Positions 27,820 to 37,531 of a stretch of DNA of 64,000 nucleotides are shown here, in pieces; the stretch's first letter is position 1; every line of letters starts with the position of its first letter. Under the pieces are notes generated by a model. The model was not told the origin of the DNA, made no database searches, and saw nothing but the letters and a program-made list of their open reading frames with translations. This DNA comes from Bacteroidales bacterium (lineage in GTDB: Bacteria; Bacteroidota; Bacteroidia; Bacteroidales; Muribaculaceae). The stretch is from positions 1,364,001-1,428,000 of the forward strand of contig CP091725.1 of assembly GCA_022009815.1 (NCBI GenBank). Reading direction: 5' to 3'. The position numbers were made by a program, and so were the translations under genes.

Positions 27820-30053
27820 ACGATCAGAACATGATGAAGAAAGTAGTGCTGTTGTGCCTGTTCACCGTTTTTGCGGTGGGCTATGCACTTTCAGCCGGAA
27901 ACGATGATGTCGAGAAAAAAATCGACCAGCTGTTGTCGAAGATGACTTTGGAAGAGAAAATCGGTCAGATCAACCAACAGACAGGACAGGGCTACAGCCC
28001 TGAGATGGTGCAGATTGTGAAAGCCGGCGGCATCGGCTCTATTCTCAATGAAGTGGACCCAGTGGTGGTCAACAAATTGCAGAAAGAGGCTATGAAAAAC
28101 AGCCGTCTGCACATCCCGTTGATTTTTGCACGCGACGTGATTCATGGATTCAAGACAATCTTCCCTATACCTCTTGGACAGGCGGCTTCGTGGAATCTTG
28201 CCCTCATCGAGCAGGGTGCGCGCATTGCTGCCGAGGAGGCTTCGTCGACAGGTGTGCGCTGGACATTCTCTCCGATGGTCGACATCTCGCGTGATGCCCG
28301 TTGGGGACGCTGCGCCGAGTCGGCCGGCGAGGATCCTTATCTTGCAGGAAAAGTGGGCGTGGCGATGGTGCGCGGATATCAGACCGACGACCTGTCACAG
28401 CCAAACACTATGGCTGCCTGCACAAAGCACTTTGTAGGCTATGGTGCGGCAGAGGGTGGCAAAGACTATAATTCAACGTGGATTCCCGATGTTGTGATGC
28501 ACGATGTTTATCTGCCGCCGTTTGAGGCATGTGCCAAAGCGGGCAGCGCAACGTTTATGTGTGCGTTCAACGACAACAACGGCATCCCGGCTTCGGCCAA
28601 CCGCTACCTTATGCGCGACGTGCTTCGCGACAAGTGGGGCTGGGACGGCGTGATGTGCAGCGACTGGGGTTCGATTATGCAACTCGTGCCGCAAGGCTAT
28701 TGCACCGACCTTAAGGACGCGGCGCTCAAGGCTGCGCTTGCCGGTGTCGATGTGGATATGGAAAGTTATGCGTATACCCGCCATCTGAAAGCTCTTGTTG
28801 AAGAGGGCAAAGTGGATGAGAAAGTAATCGATGGGCTGGTACGCAACGTGTTGCGTCTGAAATTCCGTCTCGGACTGTTTGATAATCCGTATGTTGACAT
28901 GAAACGCGCAAACCAATTCTACGCTCCTGAGTCGCTTGAGGCAGCGGAACGTATGGTTGAGGAAAGCACCGTATTGCTGAAAAACAACGGTGTGCTGCCG
29001 TTCACGGGCAAGAAGGTGGCGCTTGTGGGACCGATGGCTGATGCCAAGCACGACCAGAACGGCACTTGGTGCTTCGACCTTGACAAGACCCACACTGTAA
29101 CTCCGCTCGAGACTCTGCGTCAGACACTTGGCGACAATCTTGTGTTCGAGCCGGGACTCACATACAGCCGCGACAAAAGCGAGGAGGGAATCCGCAAAGC
29201 TGTGGAGGCTGCTAAACAAGCCGACATCGTGGTGATGGTGGCTGGCGAGGAGGCTGTGCTTTCGGGCGAGGCTCACTGTCGTGCCGACCTTTCTCTGCCT
29301 GGCGCGCAGACTGAGATGCTCAAAGCGCTGAAAGCCACAGGCAAGCCAGTGGTACTTGTTGTTATGGCAGGACGTCCGCTGACAATCAGCCAGGAGGTCG
29401 ACCTTGCCGACGCCACTCTCTTTATGTTCCATCCTGGAACAATGGGAGGCCCGGCACTCGCAAAGCTGCTTGCCGGCGAGTCAGTGCCGTCGGGCAAACT
29501 GCCTATGTCGTTCCCGCGGATGGCTGGTCAGGAGCCTATGTACTACAACCATAACAATTCAGGCCGTCCGGCAAGCAACATCGTGCTGATGGACGACATC
29601 GAGCTCGAGGCAGGGCAGACATCCACTGGATGCACAGGCTACTATCTTGATGCCGGCGACGGACCTGCGTTTCCATTCGGCTACGGACTGTCGTACACCA
29701 CGTTTGCCTACGGCGACGTGCGCCTCTCATCGGCAACGATGGACAAGACGGGAGAGATCGAAGTGGCTTGCACAATCAGCAACACTGGCAAAGTGGAGGC
29801 TTCCGAGACTGCGCAGCTCTATGTGCGCGACCTTGTCGGCTCGCTGACACGTCCGGTGCGCGAACTTAAGGGCTTTGAAAAAATCACGTTGAAACCAGGC
29901 GAGAGCCGCGACGTTAAATTCACGCTGAAGGCATCCGACTTGGCATTCCACACCTCGAGCGAGACGACCGTTGTGGAGCCGGGCGATTTCCAAGTGTGGG
30001 TGTCGACCGACAGTGCCAGCGGAACACCTGTGAAATTTACTGTAACTGAATAA
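27816..30053 (+). CDS. Glycoside hydrolase family 3 beta-glucosidase
   Basis: 745 aa exo-acting enzyme that releases glucose from beta-glucan oligosaccharides. Signal peptide after a short N-terminal extension (MNDQNMMKKVVLLCL); the second methionine pair is an alternative start, but the ATGA overlap favours 27816. GH3 N-terminal TIM domain with the nucleophile Asp in GVMCSDWGS (about residue 283), C-terminal alpha/beta domain (MVAGEEAVLSGEAHCRADL) and a fibronectin-III-like end (FPFGYGLSYTTF to GDFQVWVSTDSASG). No sorting domain, so periplasmic. Confidence 0.93.
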   Translation: MNDQNMMKKVVLLCLFTVFAVGYALSAGNDDVEKKIDQLLSKMTLEEKIGQINQQTGQGYSPEMVQIVKAGGIGSILNEVDPVVVNKLQKEAMKNSRLHIPLIFARDVIHGFKTIFPIPLGQAASWNLALIEQGARIAAEEASSTGVRWTFSPMVDISRDARWGRCAESAGEDPYLAGKVGVAMVRGYQTDDLSQPNTMAACTKHFVGYGAAEGGKDYNSTWIPDVVMHDVYLPPFEACAKAGSATFMCAFNDNNGIPASANRYLMRDVLRDKWGWDGVMCSDWGSIMQLVPQGYCTDLKDAALKAALAGVDVDMESYAYTRHLKALVEEGKVDEKVIDGLVRNVLRLKFRLGLFDNPYVDMKRANQFYAPESLEAAERMVEESTVLLKNNGVLPFTGKKVALVGPMADAKHDQNGTWCFDLDKTHTVTPLETLRQTLGDNLVFEPGLTYSRDKSEEGIRKAVEAAKQADIVVMVAGEEAVLSGEAHCRADLSLPGAQTEMLKALKATGKPVVLVVMAGRPLTISQEVDLADATLFMFHPGTMGGPALAKLLAGESVPSGKLPMSFPRMAGQEPMYYNHNNSGRPASNIVLMDDIELEAGQTSTGCTGYYLDAGDGPAFPFGYGLSYTTFAYGDVRLSSATMDKTGEIEVACTISNTGKVEASETAQLYVRDLVGSLTRPVRELKGFEKITLKPGESRDVKFTLKASDLAFHTSSETTVVEPGDFQVWVSTDSASGTPVKFTVTE

Positions 30054-30066
30054 TACGACAATAGCA

Positions 30067-31596
30067 ATGAATAAAAACAATATCATACTGACAGCTACGG
30101 CTTTGGCTTTGGCGATTGGCGTACTCTCTGCCGACGCCAAGAGCTTCAAGCGCGGAGTGAGCGAGAACGCTTTCAACCTGAAGGAAGAAATCGATGTGAT
30201 AAAAACCGGAACGTCATGGTTCTACACGTGGGGCAACGTGCCTAACAACAACATCAAGGACTTGCCTGATGCCGATTTCGAGTTTGTTCCGATGTGCTGG
30301 AACGCCAACTACAATGCCGACAACATCCGCAGTTATTGCAAATCGCATCCAGAGACTAAATATCTGCTCGGTTTCAACGAGCCGAACTTCAAGAATCAGG
30401 CAAATATGACCCCTGAGGCGGCTGCAGCGGCATGGCCTGCTGTTCAGGCTCTTGCCAAAGAACTTGGACTGAAACTTGTGGGTCCGGCGGTAAACCATTC
30501 TCCCGACGGCCCTGAGAACGACCCGTATACATGGTATGCCAAGTTTGTGAATCTCGTGGGCAAGGACGCGTTCGACTACATTGCCATCCATAACTATTCA
30601 GGCGGCGTGGACGGAATGCGCACAATGATTGACAAATTCTACGGACTCTACGGCAAGCAGATATGGCTCACGGAGTTCTGCAACTGGCCGGGCAACAACA
30701 CCGTGACCCCGGAGGCGCAGATCACGTCGATGGTGGCGCAGGTGGAATATCTTGAAAAGAGCGAGAAGGTGTATCGCTACGCATGGTTCAAGGCAAAAGG
30801 CTCGATAACCACATCGCCGGCCTACGGATTGATAGTGCCGAAAAACGGTGTCGGAGAGCGCGAGCTGTCGGAGCAGGGCAAAGTGTATGTGAATATGTCA
30901 GACTTCGACCAGACACGCTACCACTCCATGACAGAGGTGGTGCCCGCGGTTGAATATGTCAATTCAAACACCCTTGTGCTCGGATCGTCGTTCGACGGCA
31001 AAAACCCGTCGCCGATTGAGATTACGAAATTCAATTCAGGCGCTTATGCCGACTATCAGTTTGATGTGCCTGCGGCGGGCAGCTATACGCTTACCCTCCG
31101 AGTGAGCGGCATGGGCGAGCCTACGCGTTTCGACCCGACAGTGGGCATCTACAGTGTGGACAACGACGGCAAAGAGCTGTCGACACTTGCTGACAACAGA
31201 CAATTTCAACTTCCAAACGATAACCAATCCTATGTCGATGTGCAGTTTGCCGTTTCGCTTGCTGCCGGCAAGCAGCGTATCCGCATTAAAGACGGTGGAC
31301 CATACTCGCCGAGCGGCATTCACATCAGCTGCCTTACGTTCAATCCTAACGGCAGTGTTTCCGACATGACAATCGACACTGAAAAAGTGGCTTGTCATTT
31401 TGCCGGCGAATGCCTGCAGTTTACTGGCAACGCAGCCATCGGCACCGCCTCGGTCTACGACCTTAACGGACGATTGGTGGCTGCCGGTGAGGTTGAGGGC
31501 AACGCCCTTGCCGCAGAAGGTCTTGCCGATGGCGTTTATGTGGTCAAAGCCGTAACGGCAGAAGGTGTGGCAACGACACTGAAAGTTGTGAAATAG
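30067..31596 (+). CDS. GH128-type beta-1,3-glucanase with CBM-like and sorting domains
   Basis: 509 aa. Signal peptide, then an Asl1/GH128-type (Glyco_hydro_cc) catalytic domain: KRGVSENAFNL, the acid/base Glu in LLGFNEPNF (about residue 105), AIHNYSGGVDGM and the nucleophile Glu in IWLTEFCNWPG (about 203). A beta-sandwich resembling CBM6/35 follows (AGSYTLTLRVSG, GIHISCLTF), then a C-terminal sorting domain (ASVYDLNGRLVAAG to GVYVVKAVTAEG). GH128 enzymes are known endo-beta-1,3-glucanases, which narrows the locus to beta-1,3-glucan. Last gene of the PUL, before a terminator. Confidence 0.85.
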   Translation: MNKNNIILTATALALAIGVLSADAKSFKRGVSENAFNLKEEIDVIKTGTSWFYTWGNVPNNNIKDLPDADFEFVPMCWNANYNADNIRSYCKSHPETKYLLGFNEPNFKNQANMTPEAAAAAWPAVQALAKELGLKLVGPAVNHSPDGPENDPYTWYAKFVNLVGKDAFDYIAIHNYSGGVDGMRTMIDKFYGLYGKQIWLTEFCNWPGNNTVTPEAQITSMVAQVEYLEKSEKVYRYAWFKAKGSITTSPAYGLIVPKNGVGERELSEQGKVYVNMSDFDQTRYHSMTEVVPAVEYVNSNTLVLGSSFDGKNPSPIEITKFNSGAYADYQFDVPAAGSYTLTLRVSGMGEPTRFDPTVGIYSVDNDGKELSTLADNRQFQLPNDNQSYVDVQFAVSLAAGKQRIRIKDGGPYSPSGIHISCLTFNPNGSVSDMTIDTEKVACHFAGECLQFTGNAAIGTASVYDLNGRLVAAGEVEGNALAAEGLADGVYVVKAVTAEGVATTLKVVK

Positions 31597-31677
31597 AGTA
31601 ATTTTTATCATACATTTATAATAGTTAGGTTCTTTCCGTTAGTGGAAATAAAAGTAAGAAAGGTTTGTTAAATAGGG

Positions 31678-31711
31678 GCCTGGATCTGCGTGAGCAAATC
31701 CGGGCTTTTTT
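31678..31711 (+). terminator. Terminator of the glucan locus
   Basis: GCCTGGAT and ATCCGGGC form an 8-bp stem (one G-U pair), followed by a T6 run. Located 80 bp after the last gene. Confidence 0.8.
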
Positions 31712-31861
31712 ATGACTTCGTCATTGCGTCACCCAGAAATATTCATTGAAAAGTTTAGCTGTCAAACGCACATTTTTTCTCTTGTTTATGCTGCTTTTCG
31801 GAATAAAACGCTATTTTTGTGGTGTAAAATATGATACTAATATCAAAAATAACACTCTAAT

Positions 31862-33121
31862 ATGATATTTGAACGAAAGAAATACTTGGATGAACTTATC
31901 GCAGGACGTGGAAACGGCCTTGTGAAGATTATAACAGGTGTCAGACGATGTGGAAAGTCATTCCTGTTGTTTGTCCTTTGGCATAACTGGTTGTTGGAAC
32001 ATGGGGTGACTGATAGTCACATCATCGAGATACAACTTGATGATTTCCGAAACAGACGGTTGAGGAAGCCTGATGCCTTGCTCGACTATATAGACTCAAA
32101 GGTAGTGGAGGATGGCAATCCTTATTATATAGTCTTAGATGAGGTGCAACTGGTAGAAGAATTTGTGGAGGTTATTCTCAGCTTGACACATATGAGGAAT
32201 GTAGATGTGTATGTGTCGGGCTCAAACTCTCGTTTCCTGTCAAGTGATGTCGTAACAGAGTTCCGAGGCAGAGGTGACGAGATACGCATTTGGCCTCTCA
32301 CTTTTGATGAATATTTCAAGGGCGTAGGTGGCGACATACGCAAGGCATGGATGGACTACTATACTTTTGGAGGACTACCGCAAGTGGCTCTGTTGGAAAC
32401 GGAAGAAAAGAAGACTGACTATTTGCGTGGACTGTATGAAACCACCTATCTGCGTGACGTAATTGAGCGCAACCATCTGCGTAATCCTGAAGGAATGAAG
32501 GAATTGGTGCGTGTGCTTGCCTCGGGCATTGGTTCGTCAACCAATCCAACGAGAATAGCCAATACCTTTCAATCTGCACAAGGGGTAACCATAAAAAGAG
32601 ACACTATAAAACAATATATTGACTATCTGAAAGATTCTTTCTTGATAGAAGAAGCCTTACGCTATGATGTGAAAGGCAGAAAATATATTGGGACTGAGAC
32701 GAAATACTATTTCGCAGACATCGGCATTCGTGCAGCCATTCTTAACTATCGTCAACAAGAGGAAACGCACATTATGGAAAACATTATCTATAATGAACTT
32801 CGTAGTCGTGGATATAATGTGGATGTAGGATTGGTTGAACTTGGCGGCAAGGATAAGAACAGCAAGTTTGTCAGAAGGCAGTTGGAAGTTGACTTTGTGG
32901 TGAACCGTCCTCCATACAGATTCTATATACAGTCGGCTTTTCACATGCCTACGCCAGAGAAGGAACAGCAAGAACGTCGCCCATTATTGTCAATCAATGA
33001 CCACTTCCGTAAGATTGTCATTGTTGGTGATGATATTCACCGCAAGGAGGACGAACTCGGTGTGTTGACTGTCGGACTCTTGGATTTCCTGACGGACAAG
33101 AACTTGTTGGAGCAAGGATAA
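31862..33121 (+). CDS. ATP-binding protein with DUF4143 domain
   Basis: 419 aa. N-terminal AAA domain with Walker A GVRRCGKS (about residues 26-33) and Walker B YIVLDEVQ, then sensor-like VYVSGSNSRFLSSD, and a C-terminal DUF4143 region (ETKYYFADIGIRAAIL to RRQLEVDFVVNR, nuclease-like fold with E-D-V motif). Cytosolic. Such ATPases are common as scattered single genes in Bacteroidales; biological role not known. A possible -7 box TATTTTTG lies at 31812-31819. The 33122-33316 stretch after it has no gene that I can see. Confidence 0.82.
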   Translation: MIFERKKYLDELIAGRGNGLVKIITGVRRCGKSFLLFVLWHNWLLEHGVTDSHIIEIQLDDFRNRRLRKPDALLDYIDSKVVEDGNPYYIVLDEVQLVEEFVEVILSLTHMRNVDVYVSGSNSRFLSSDVVTEFRGRGDEIRIWPLTFDEYFKGVGGDIRKAWMDYYTFGGLPQVALLETEEKKTDYLRGLYETTYLRDVIERNHLRNPEGMKELVRVLASGIGSSTNPTRIANTFQSAQGVTIKRDTIKQYIDYLKDSFLIEEALRYDVKGRKYIGTETKYYFADIGIRAAILNYRQQEETHIMENIIYNELRSRGYNVDVGLVELGGKDKNSKFVRRQLEVDFVVNRPPYRFYIQSAFHMPTPEKEQQERRPLLSINDHFRKIVIVGDDIHRKEDELGVLTVGLLDFLTDKNLLEQG

Positions 33122-33316
33122 TCATTTGGATATTGACAGACCTGACCAATTTAAAGTAGTCGATGGGCGAAGAATACATAGGACTGCTGATTGACTTTGC
33201 GCTGTGGGGTTTACTTCGGCATTATTGTTCTTAAGGAAAAGGAAACCTCGCAAATGCGCGTTTTTTGAGCGTCGAAGTCATAAAATAGTCCGTTTGAGAG
33301 TTGGGAGCAAAAAAGG

Positions 33317-33343
33317 AAGACGCCCCATTTTGTGGGGCGTCTT
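33317..33343 (-). terminator. Terminator after pfkA
   Basis: Perfect 11-bp stem AAGACGCCCCA/TGGGGCGTCTT with CAAAA loop; the minus strand continues CCTTTTTTGC. It may also stop transcripts from the DUF4143 ATPase on the plus strand. Confidence 0.85.
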
Positions 33344-33372
33344 GCAGTATGAGAGGTTGTAACCAGTGCGAA

Positions 33373-34347
33373 TCAGATCGACAGACGGCGGAGCGTGTCG
33401 AGCAAATCGCGGTTTATTGGTTTGTCCTTCTTGATAGCCTTTGAGAACGGCACGTAAACGATTTCATCGTTTGCCACGCCAATCATCACGTTGCGCTGGT
33501 CCTCAAGGAGAGCGTCGATGGCAGCCGCGCCCATGCGCGATGCGAGGATGCGGTCGTGGGCAGTAGGCGATCCGCCACGCTGCAGGTGTCCGAGAATCGA
33601 CACGCGCACCTCATATTGCGGATATTCGTTTTTCACGCGTTCGGCAAGAGCCATTGCGCCGCCCGTCACAGGGCTTTCTGCAACAAGCACGATTGAAGAG
33701 TTCTTGCTCTTGCGGAAACCGTTGTTGATGAGTTCCTCCAACTGGTCGACCTCGGTGGAGATTTCCGGGATTATGGCAGCTTCTGCGCCAGTGGCGATTG
33801 CACCGTTGAGGGCGAGGAATCCGGCGTCGCGTCCCATCACCTCGATGAAGAACAGACGCTCGTGTGAAGTCGCCGTGTCGCGGATTTTGTCCACACATTG
33901 CATGATGGTGTTGAGGGCAGTGTCATATCCGATTGTCGTGTCGGTTCCGTATAGGTCGTTGTCGATTGTTCCCGGCAGACCTACGATAGGAATGTTATAT
34001 TCAGTGGCGAAGATGCGTGCGCCCGTCAGAGAGCCGTCGCCTCCGATCACCACAAGAGAGTCGATGCCCGCGTTGACCATATTGTCGTACGCGATTTTCC
34101 GACCTTCTTCTGTGCGGAACTCCATGCAGCGTGCAGTCTTCAGGATTGTGCCGCCGACTTGGATGATGTTTGAAACGTTTTGCGTCTTGAATTCAACAAT
34201 TTCGTTGGTCACCAGTCCGCGGTAGCCACGATAGATACCCTTCACGGCAATACCGTTGAAGATTGCCGAGCGGGTCACGGCGCGAATCGCCGCATTCATT
34301 CCAGGGGCATCGCCTCCTGATGTCAATATACCGATACATTTAGGCAT
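33373..34347 (-). CDS. pfkA: ATP-dependent 6-phosphofructokinase
   Basis: Glycolytic enzyme converting fructose 6-phosphate and ATP to fructose 1,6-bisphosphate. 324 aa, complete. ILTSGGDAPGMNAAIR at the N-terminus, GGDGSLTGA (the Gly-Asp-Gly-Ser form that goes with ATP rather than PPi), the catalytic PGTIDNDLYGTDTTIG with the Asp base, and EVMGRDAGFLAL with the substrate Arg. Single gene with its own promoter and terminator. Confidence 0.96.
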   Translation of the reverse strand: MPKCIGILTSGGDAPGMNAAIRAVTRSAIFNGIAVKGIYRGYRGLVTNEIVEFKTQNVSNIIQVGGTILKTARCMEFRTEEGRKIAYDNMVNAGIDSLVVIGGDGSLTGARIFATEYNIPIVGLPGTIDNDLYGTDTTIGYDTALNTIMQCVDKIRDTATSHERLFFIEVMGRDAGFLALNGAIATGAEAAIIPEISTEVDQLEELINNGFRKSKNSSIVLVAESPVTGGAMALAERVKNEYPQYEVRVSILGHLQRGGSPTAHDRILASRMGAAAIDALLEDQRNVMIGVANDEIVYVPFSKAIKKDKPINRDLLDTLRRLSI

Positions 34348-34390
34348 AACTGTAACATTTAAGTGATAGGCTTATATATGTTTGTCAGCA

Positions 34391-34421
34391 CAAAGGTAGT
34401 CTTATTTATCGCATCGGCAAA
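34391..34421 (-). promoter_or_regulatory. Promoter of pfkA
   Basis: On the minus strand TTTG, exactly 19 nt, TACCTTTG (34398-34391), 44 nt before the pfkA ATG. Confidence 0.85.
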
Positions 34422-34502
34422 ACAATGATGTGATAAAAAATTGTAACAAGGTTTGCCTGCGCCGCCTGTAATGCTGTATAATGCCTATAAGTCAGGATGC
34501 TT

Positions 34503-37410
34503 TTAGAATGGCCGGCGGCCTCCCGGAGGGGGTCCTATCGGCAGGGGCTGGTTGCCTCCGCGTTTCATGTCGGCGGGCATTTCTGGCGGGCGGTGTCCGC
34601 CGGGGGCGAAACCGTCGTAGTTGATGTCTTTTTCCGACGTGCCTTTGCCGAGCCGTGTGAAGCGGTAGGAAAACGACAGCATCACGTAGCGCGTCACGGT
34701 GTTGAACCGCCGGTCCTCAATGTAGTTTGCCGTCACGCTGCGCGACACGTTTTTCTTCTGTTGCAGCAGGTCGTATGCCTTCAGTGCAATTGTCGCCGAC
34801 TTGTCTTTGAGAAATTCGTATGACAGCGATGCGTTCCAAAGCCATTGGTTGTTGTCGTAGCCGGCAGAGTATCCGCTGGTGGCGCTGTAGGTGATGTCGG
34901 AGCCTATCGACAGTCCGAAAGGAGTGTAGTAGTTTGCGTTTAACGAACCGCCGTATGAGTGGATGTCGCGGTTGTCGGTCTGAATTGAGTTGCGTGTCTG
35001 CTGATAGTTGTAGTACGGGCGCAGCTCAATGTCGACGATGTTGTTGCGGAAGGCGATGCTCGGAGTTTCGCTCAGCATCAGCGTTCCGCTGTAGTTTCGC
35101 TCTCCGTTGTTGAATCCCACGGCGCGCGAATAGCGTGCGAATGCGTTGTTGGTCCATCTCCAGCCTCGGTTTCCGATTGGCGACGTGTACATCATCATTC
35201 CGTCTGCACTCCACACCCCGTTCACGTTGTCGTATGTGGTGGTCTGCTTGCCGGTCTCCTTGTCGTAGATGGTTTGAGACGATGCTGTTTTGCGCCACGT
35301 TGATTCCTCCAAACGCCATAATGCTGCTCTGATGCTCTTGGTTGAAATTGTTGTAGCGCACGGAGATGCGGTGGTTGAACGCTGGCAGCAGGTTGGGATT
35401 ACCCACCACGATGCGCGACGGATTGCTCTCGTCGGGGACTGGTTGCAACTGCGTCATTGTTGGCGACGTCGAGCGTCCGCGATAGTCGATGGCAAGTGAG
35501 TTTGTCTTCGAGATGGAGTAGCGGAACCGCATGAACGGCGCATAGTTCCACACCCATCGTTCCGGGATGTTTTTCTCGCTGTTCAGCAGGTTTTCGCTCT
35601 TCATCATTGTCGGGTTGACCGACACGCCCACGTTGAGGCGGTATTTCTTGCGGTTCTGCTTGAATCCGACGCGTATCTGCTGTGAGAACTGGTCGTTGCG
35701 GAACCTGTTGCTCTGGTCTTCGTCGAGCACACCGCTCTCGGCAGCCAGAGTGTTTGCAACCACGTGATTTGTCACGATGCCGTAGTCGTCCTCGAGTATG
35801 CGCAGGGCGCGTTGCGGATCATATTCACGGTCGGCGTTGTACACCAGTTTGTCGGCATTGTTGAAGTAGTAGTTCATGCGGTAGGCAAACGTCAGAAACC
35901 GGGCCTTATTGATGTCGCCGATAGGCTCCGTCCACGTCAGACGCGCGCCCACACGGCTGCTCCACTGATGGTTGTCGGTGTATTGGTCACGTGTCTCGTC
36001 CTGGTCGGGTTGAAGGAAATATTTGTTGATTGAATATGTGGTCTCGTCCTCGTTTGTGTTGCTGTATTTGTAAGTCAGCTGCGTGGAGAACGAGCGTCCC
36101 GGGCGGTTGCGGAATTTATGGTTGTAGACCACCTTGCCGCCGATGTCGTAGCTCGTGCCGCTGCTCGTCAGCAGGTTGTCGGAGCTGTTGACCGCGGTGC
36201 GGTTGGCGTCGCCTGCAAACAGGCGGCTCCACGACGCCTTGTCGCTGTCGTTGACACTCAGCATGAACGATGGGCGGAGATCAAGAGTGTTGAGCGAGTC
36301 GACTTGCCATTGCATTCGGAAATTGCCCGTCAGGTTGTGGCTGCGGTCGATTGCGTTGCTGAAAGCGTTCTCATAGCTTGTCGAGTCGGCAAACAGATAC
36401 TGCTTGTTGCTCGTCTGCTGCGTTTTCTGGCGGCTGTGGGAATACATCACATCGCCGCCGGCGCGGAATATCTCGTCATTGCCCACATTGAAGTTGAAAC
36501 CTACGTTTTGCGCGTCGTTCACACCGTCGACACCGCCGAAGCGTTTGAAACGTCCGTCGCCGGGCATCGAGAACGACATCTCGTTGATGTTGTTGGCGTC
36601 AGCCACTATTGAAAACTGGTTGTCGTTGACAAACCGGTTCACCATCAGGTTGCCGGAGTAGCGGTTGTCGGTGCCGTAGCCCACTGTCGCATTGCCGAAC
36701 CATCCCTGCTTCATGCCTTTTTTCACCGTAAGGTTGATCACGGTCTCGTCCTCGCCGTCGTCAACGCCGGTTATCCTTGCCAAGTCGCTCTTGCGGTCGA
36801 TAACCTGCAGCTTGTCGACCATGTCCACCGGAATGTTGCGCGACGCCACCTTTGCATCGTCGGAGAAGAACTCCTTGCCGTCGACAAGGATTTTGGTGAC
36901 TTCTTTTCCTTGCGCCGTGATTTTGCCGTCGCTGCCCACTTCCACTCCCGGCAGACGTTTCAGCAAGTCCTCCACTACGGCGTTTGGCTGTGTCTTGTAG
37001 GAGTCGGCGTTGTATTCCACTGTGTCTTCCATCACCTTCACTTCGGCGCGTACTGCCGTCACTTCGGCATCGCGCAGCACGATGGAGTTTTCCTTGACGG
37101 CGATTTTGCCGAGGTCGATGGTGGCGTCGCCAACGCTGATTGCCACGGAGGTTGTCTCGTAGCCTACGTATGATACTTTTGCAACATATTTACCGCGAGC
37201 CACTCCCGTGAAGCGGAAATGACCGTTGACATCGCTCACGACGCCTTTCACCAGGCTGCTGTCGCGTGCCGACAGCAACTGCACCGTGGCGCTTATCAAC
37301 GGTGTCTGGTCGTTGTTGTCGACGAGCAGACCCTTGACGTCGGCAGCCGATGCGAAGACTGTCGAAAAAAGCGAGATTATGACAGTAAGTAAATAGGTCG
37401 AATTTTTCAT
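34503..37410 (-). CDS. TonB-dependent receptor-like outer-membrane beta-barrel protein (frameshifted)
   Basis: 969 aa when reconstructed. Start chosen at 37410 (MKNSTYLLTVIISLFSTVFA), where the signal peptide begins. Carboxypeptidase-regulatory-like N-domain (VKGLLVDNNDQTPLISATVQ), plug-like region (EDLLKRLPGVEVGSDG, ILVDGKEFFSDD) and an outer-membrane barrel of the OMP_b-brl_3 type (YSRDK-free, many aromatic strands). The C-terminus does not end at the barrel but adds a Gly/Pro tail (PGGHRPPEMP, PIGPPPGGRRPF). The frame breaks at 35273-35275, A5 read as A3 on the coding strand (expect NSIVSKTIYDKETG). Ligand unknown; no SusD partner, so it is not a SusC. Confidence 0.83.
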
Positions 37411-37431
37411 TTTTCCTTCTATTTTTGTATA

Positions 37432-37461
37432 CAAAAGTAGTTAAATGCGACCGAAAAGCAA
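37432..37461 (-). promoter_or_regulatory. Promoter of the beta-barrel receptor
   Basis: The minus strand has TTG, 19 nt, TACTTTTG (37439-37432), 22 nt before the chosen ATG at 37410. It supports that start rather than the upstream in-frame ATG at 37434. On the plus strand TATCTTTG at 37493-37500 probably serves the ABC exporter, without a clear -33 box. Confidence 0.6.
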
Positions 37462-37531
37462 TCGCATAATAGACAGAATGCAGAAATCTGCGTATCTTTG
37501 CACCACTTTAAATTTTATTTAGAAATTAATA

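Noticed and set aside
34503..37410. SusC homologue
   Set aside because: It has the regulatory-like domain and plug, but barrel style, Gly/Pro tail and lack of a SusD partner place it with other TonB-receptor-like barrels.
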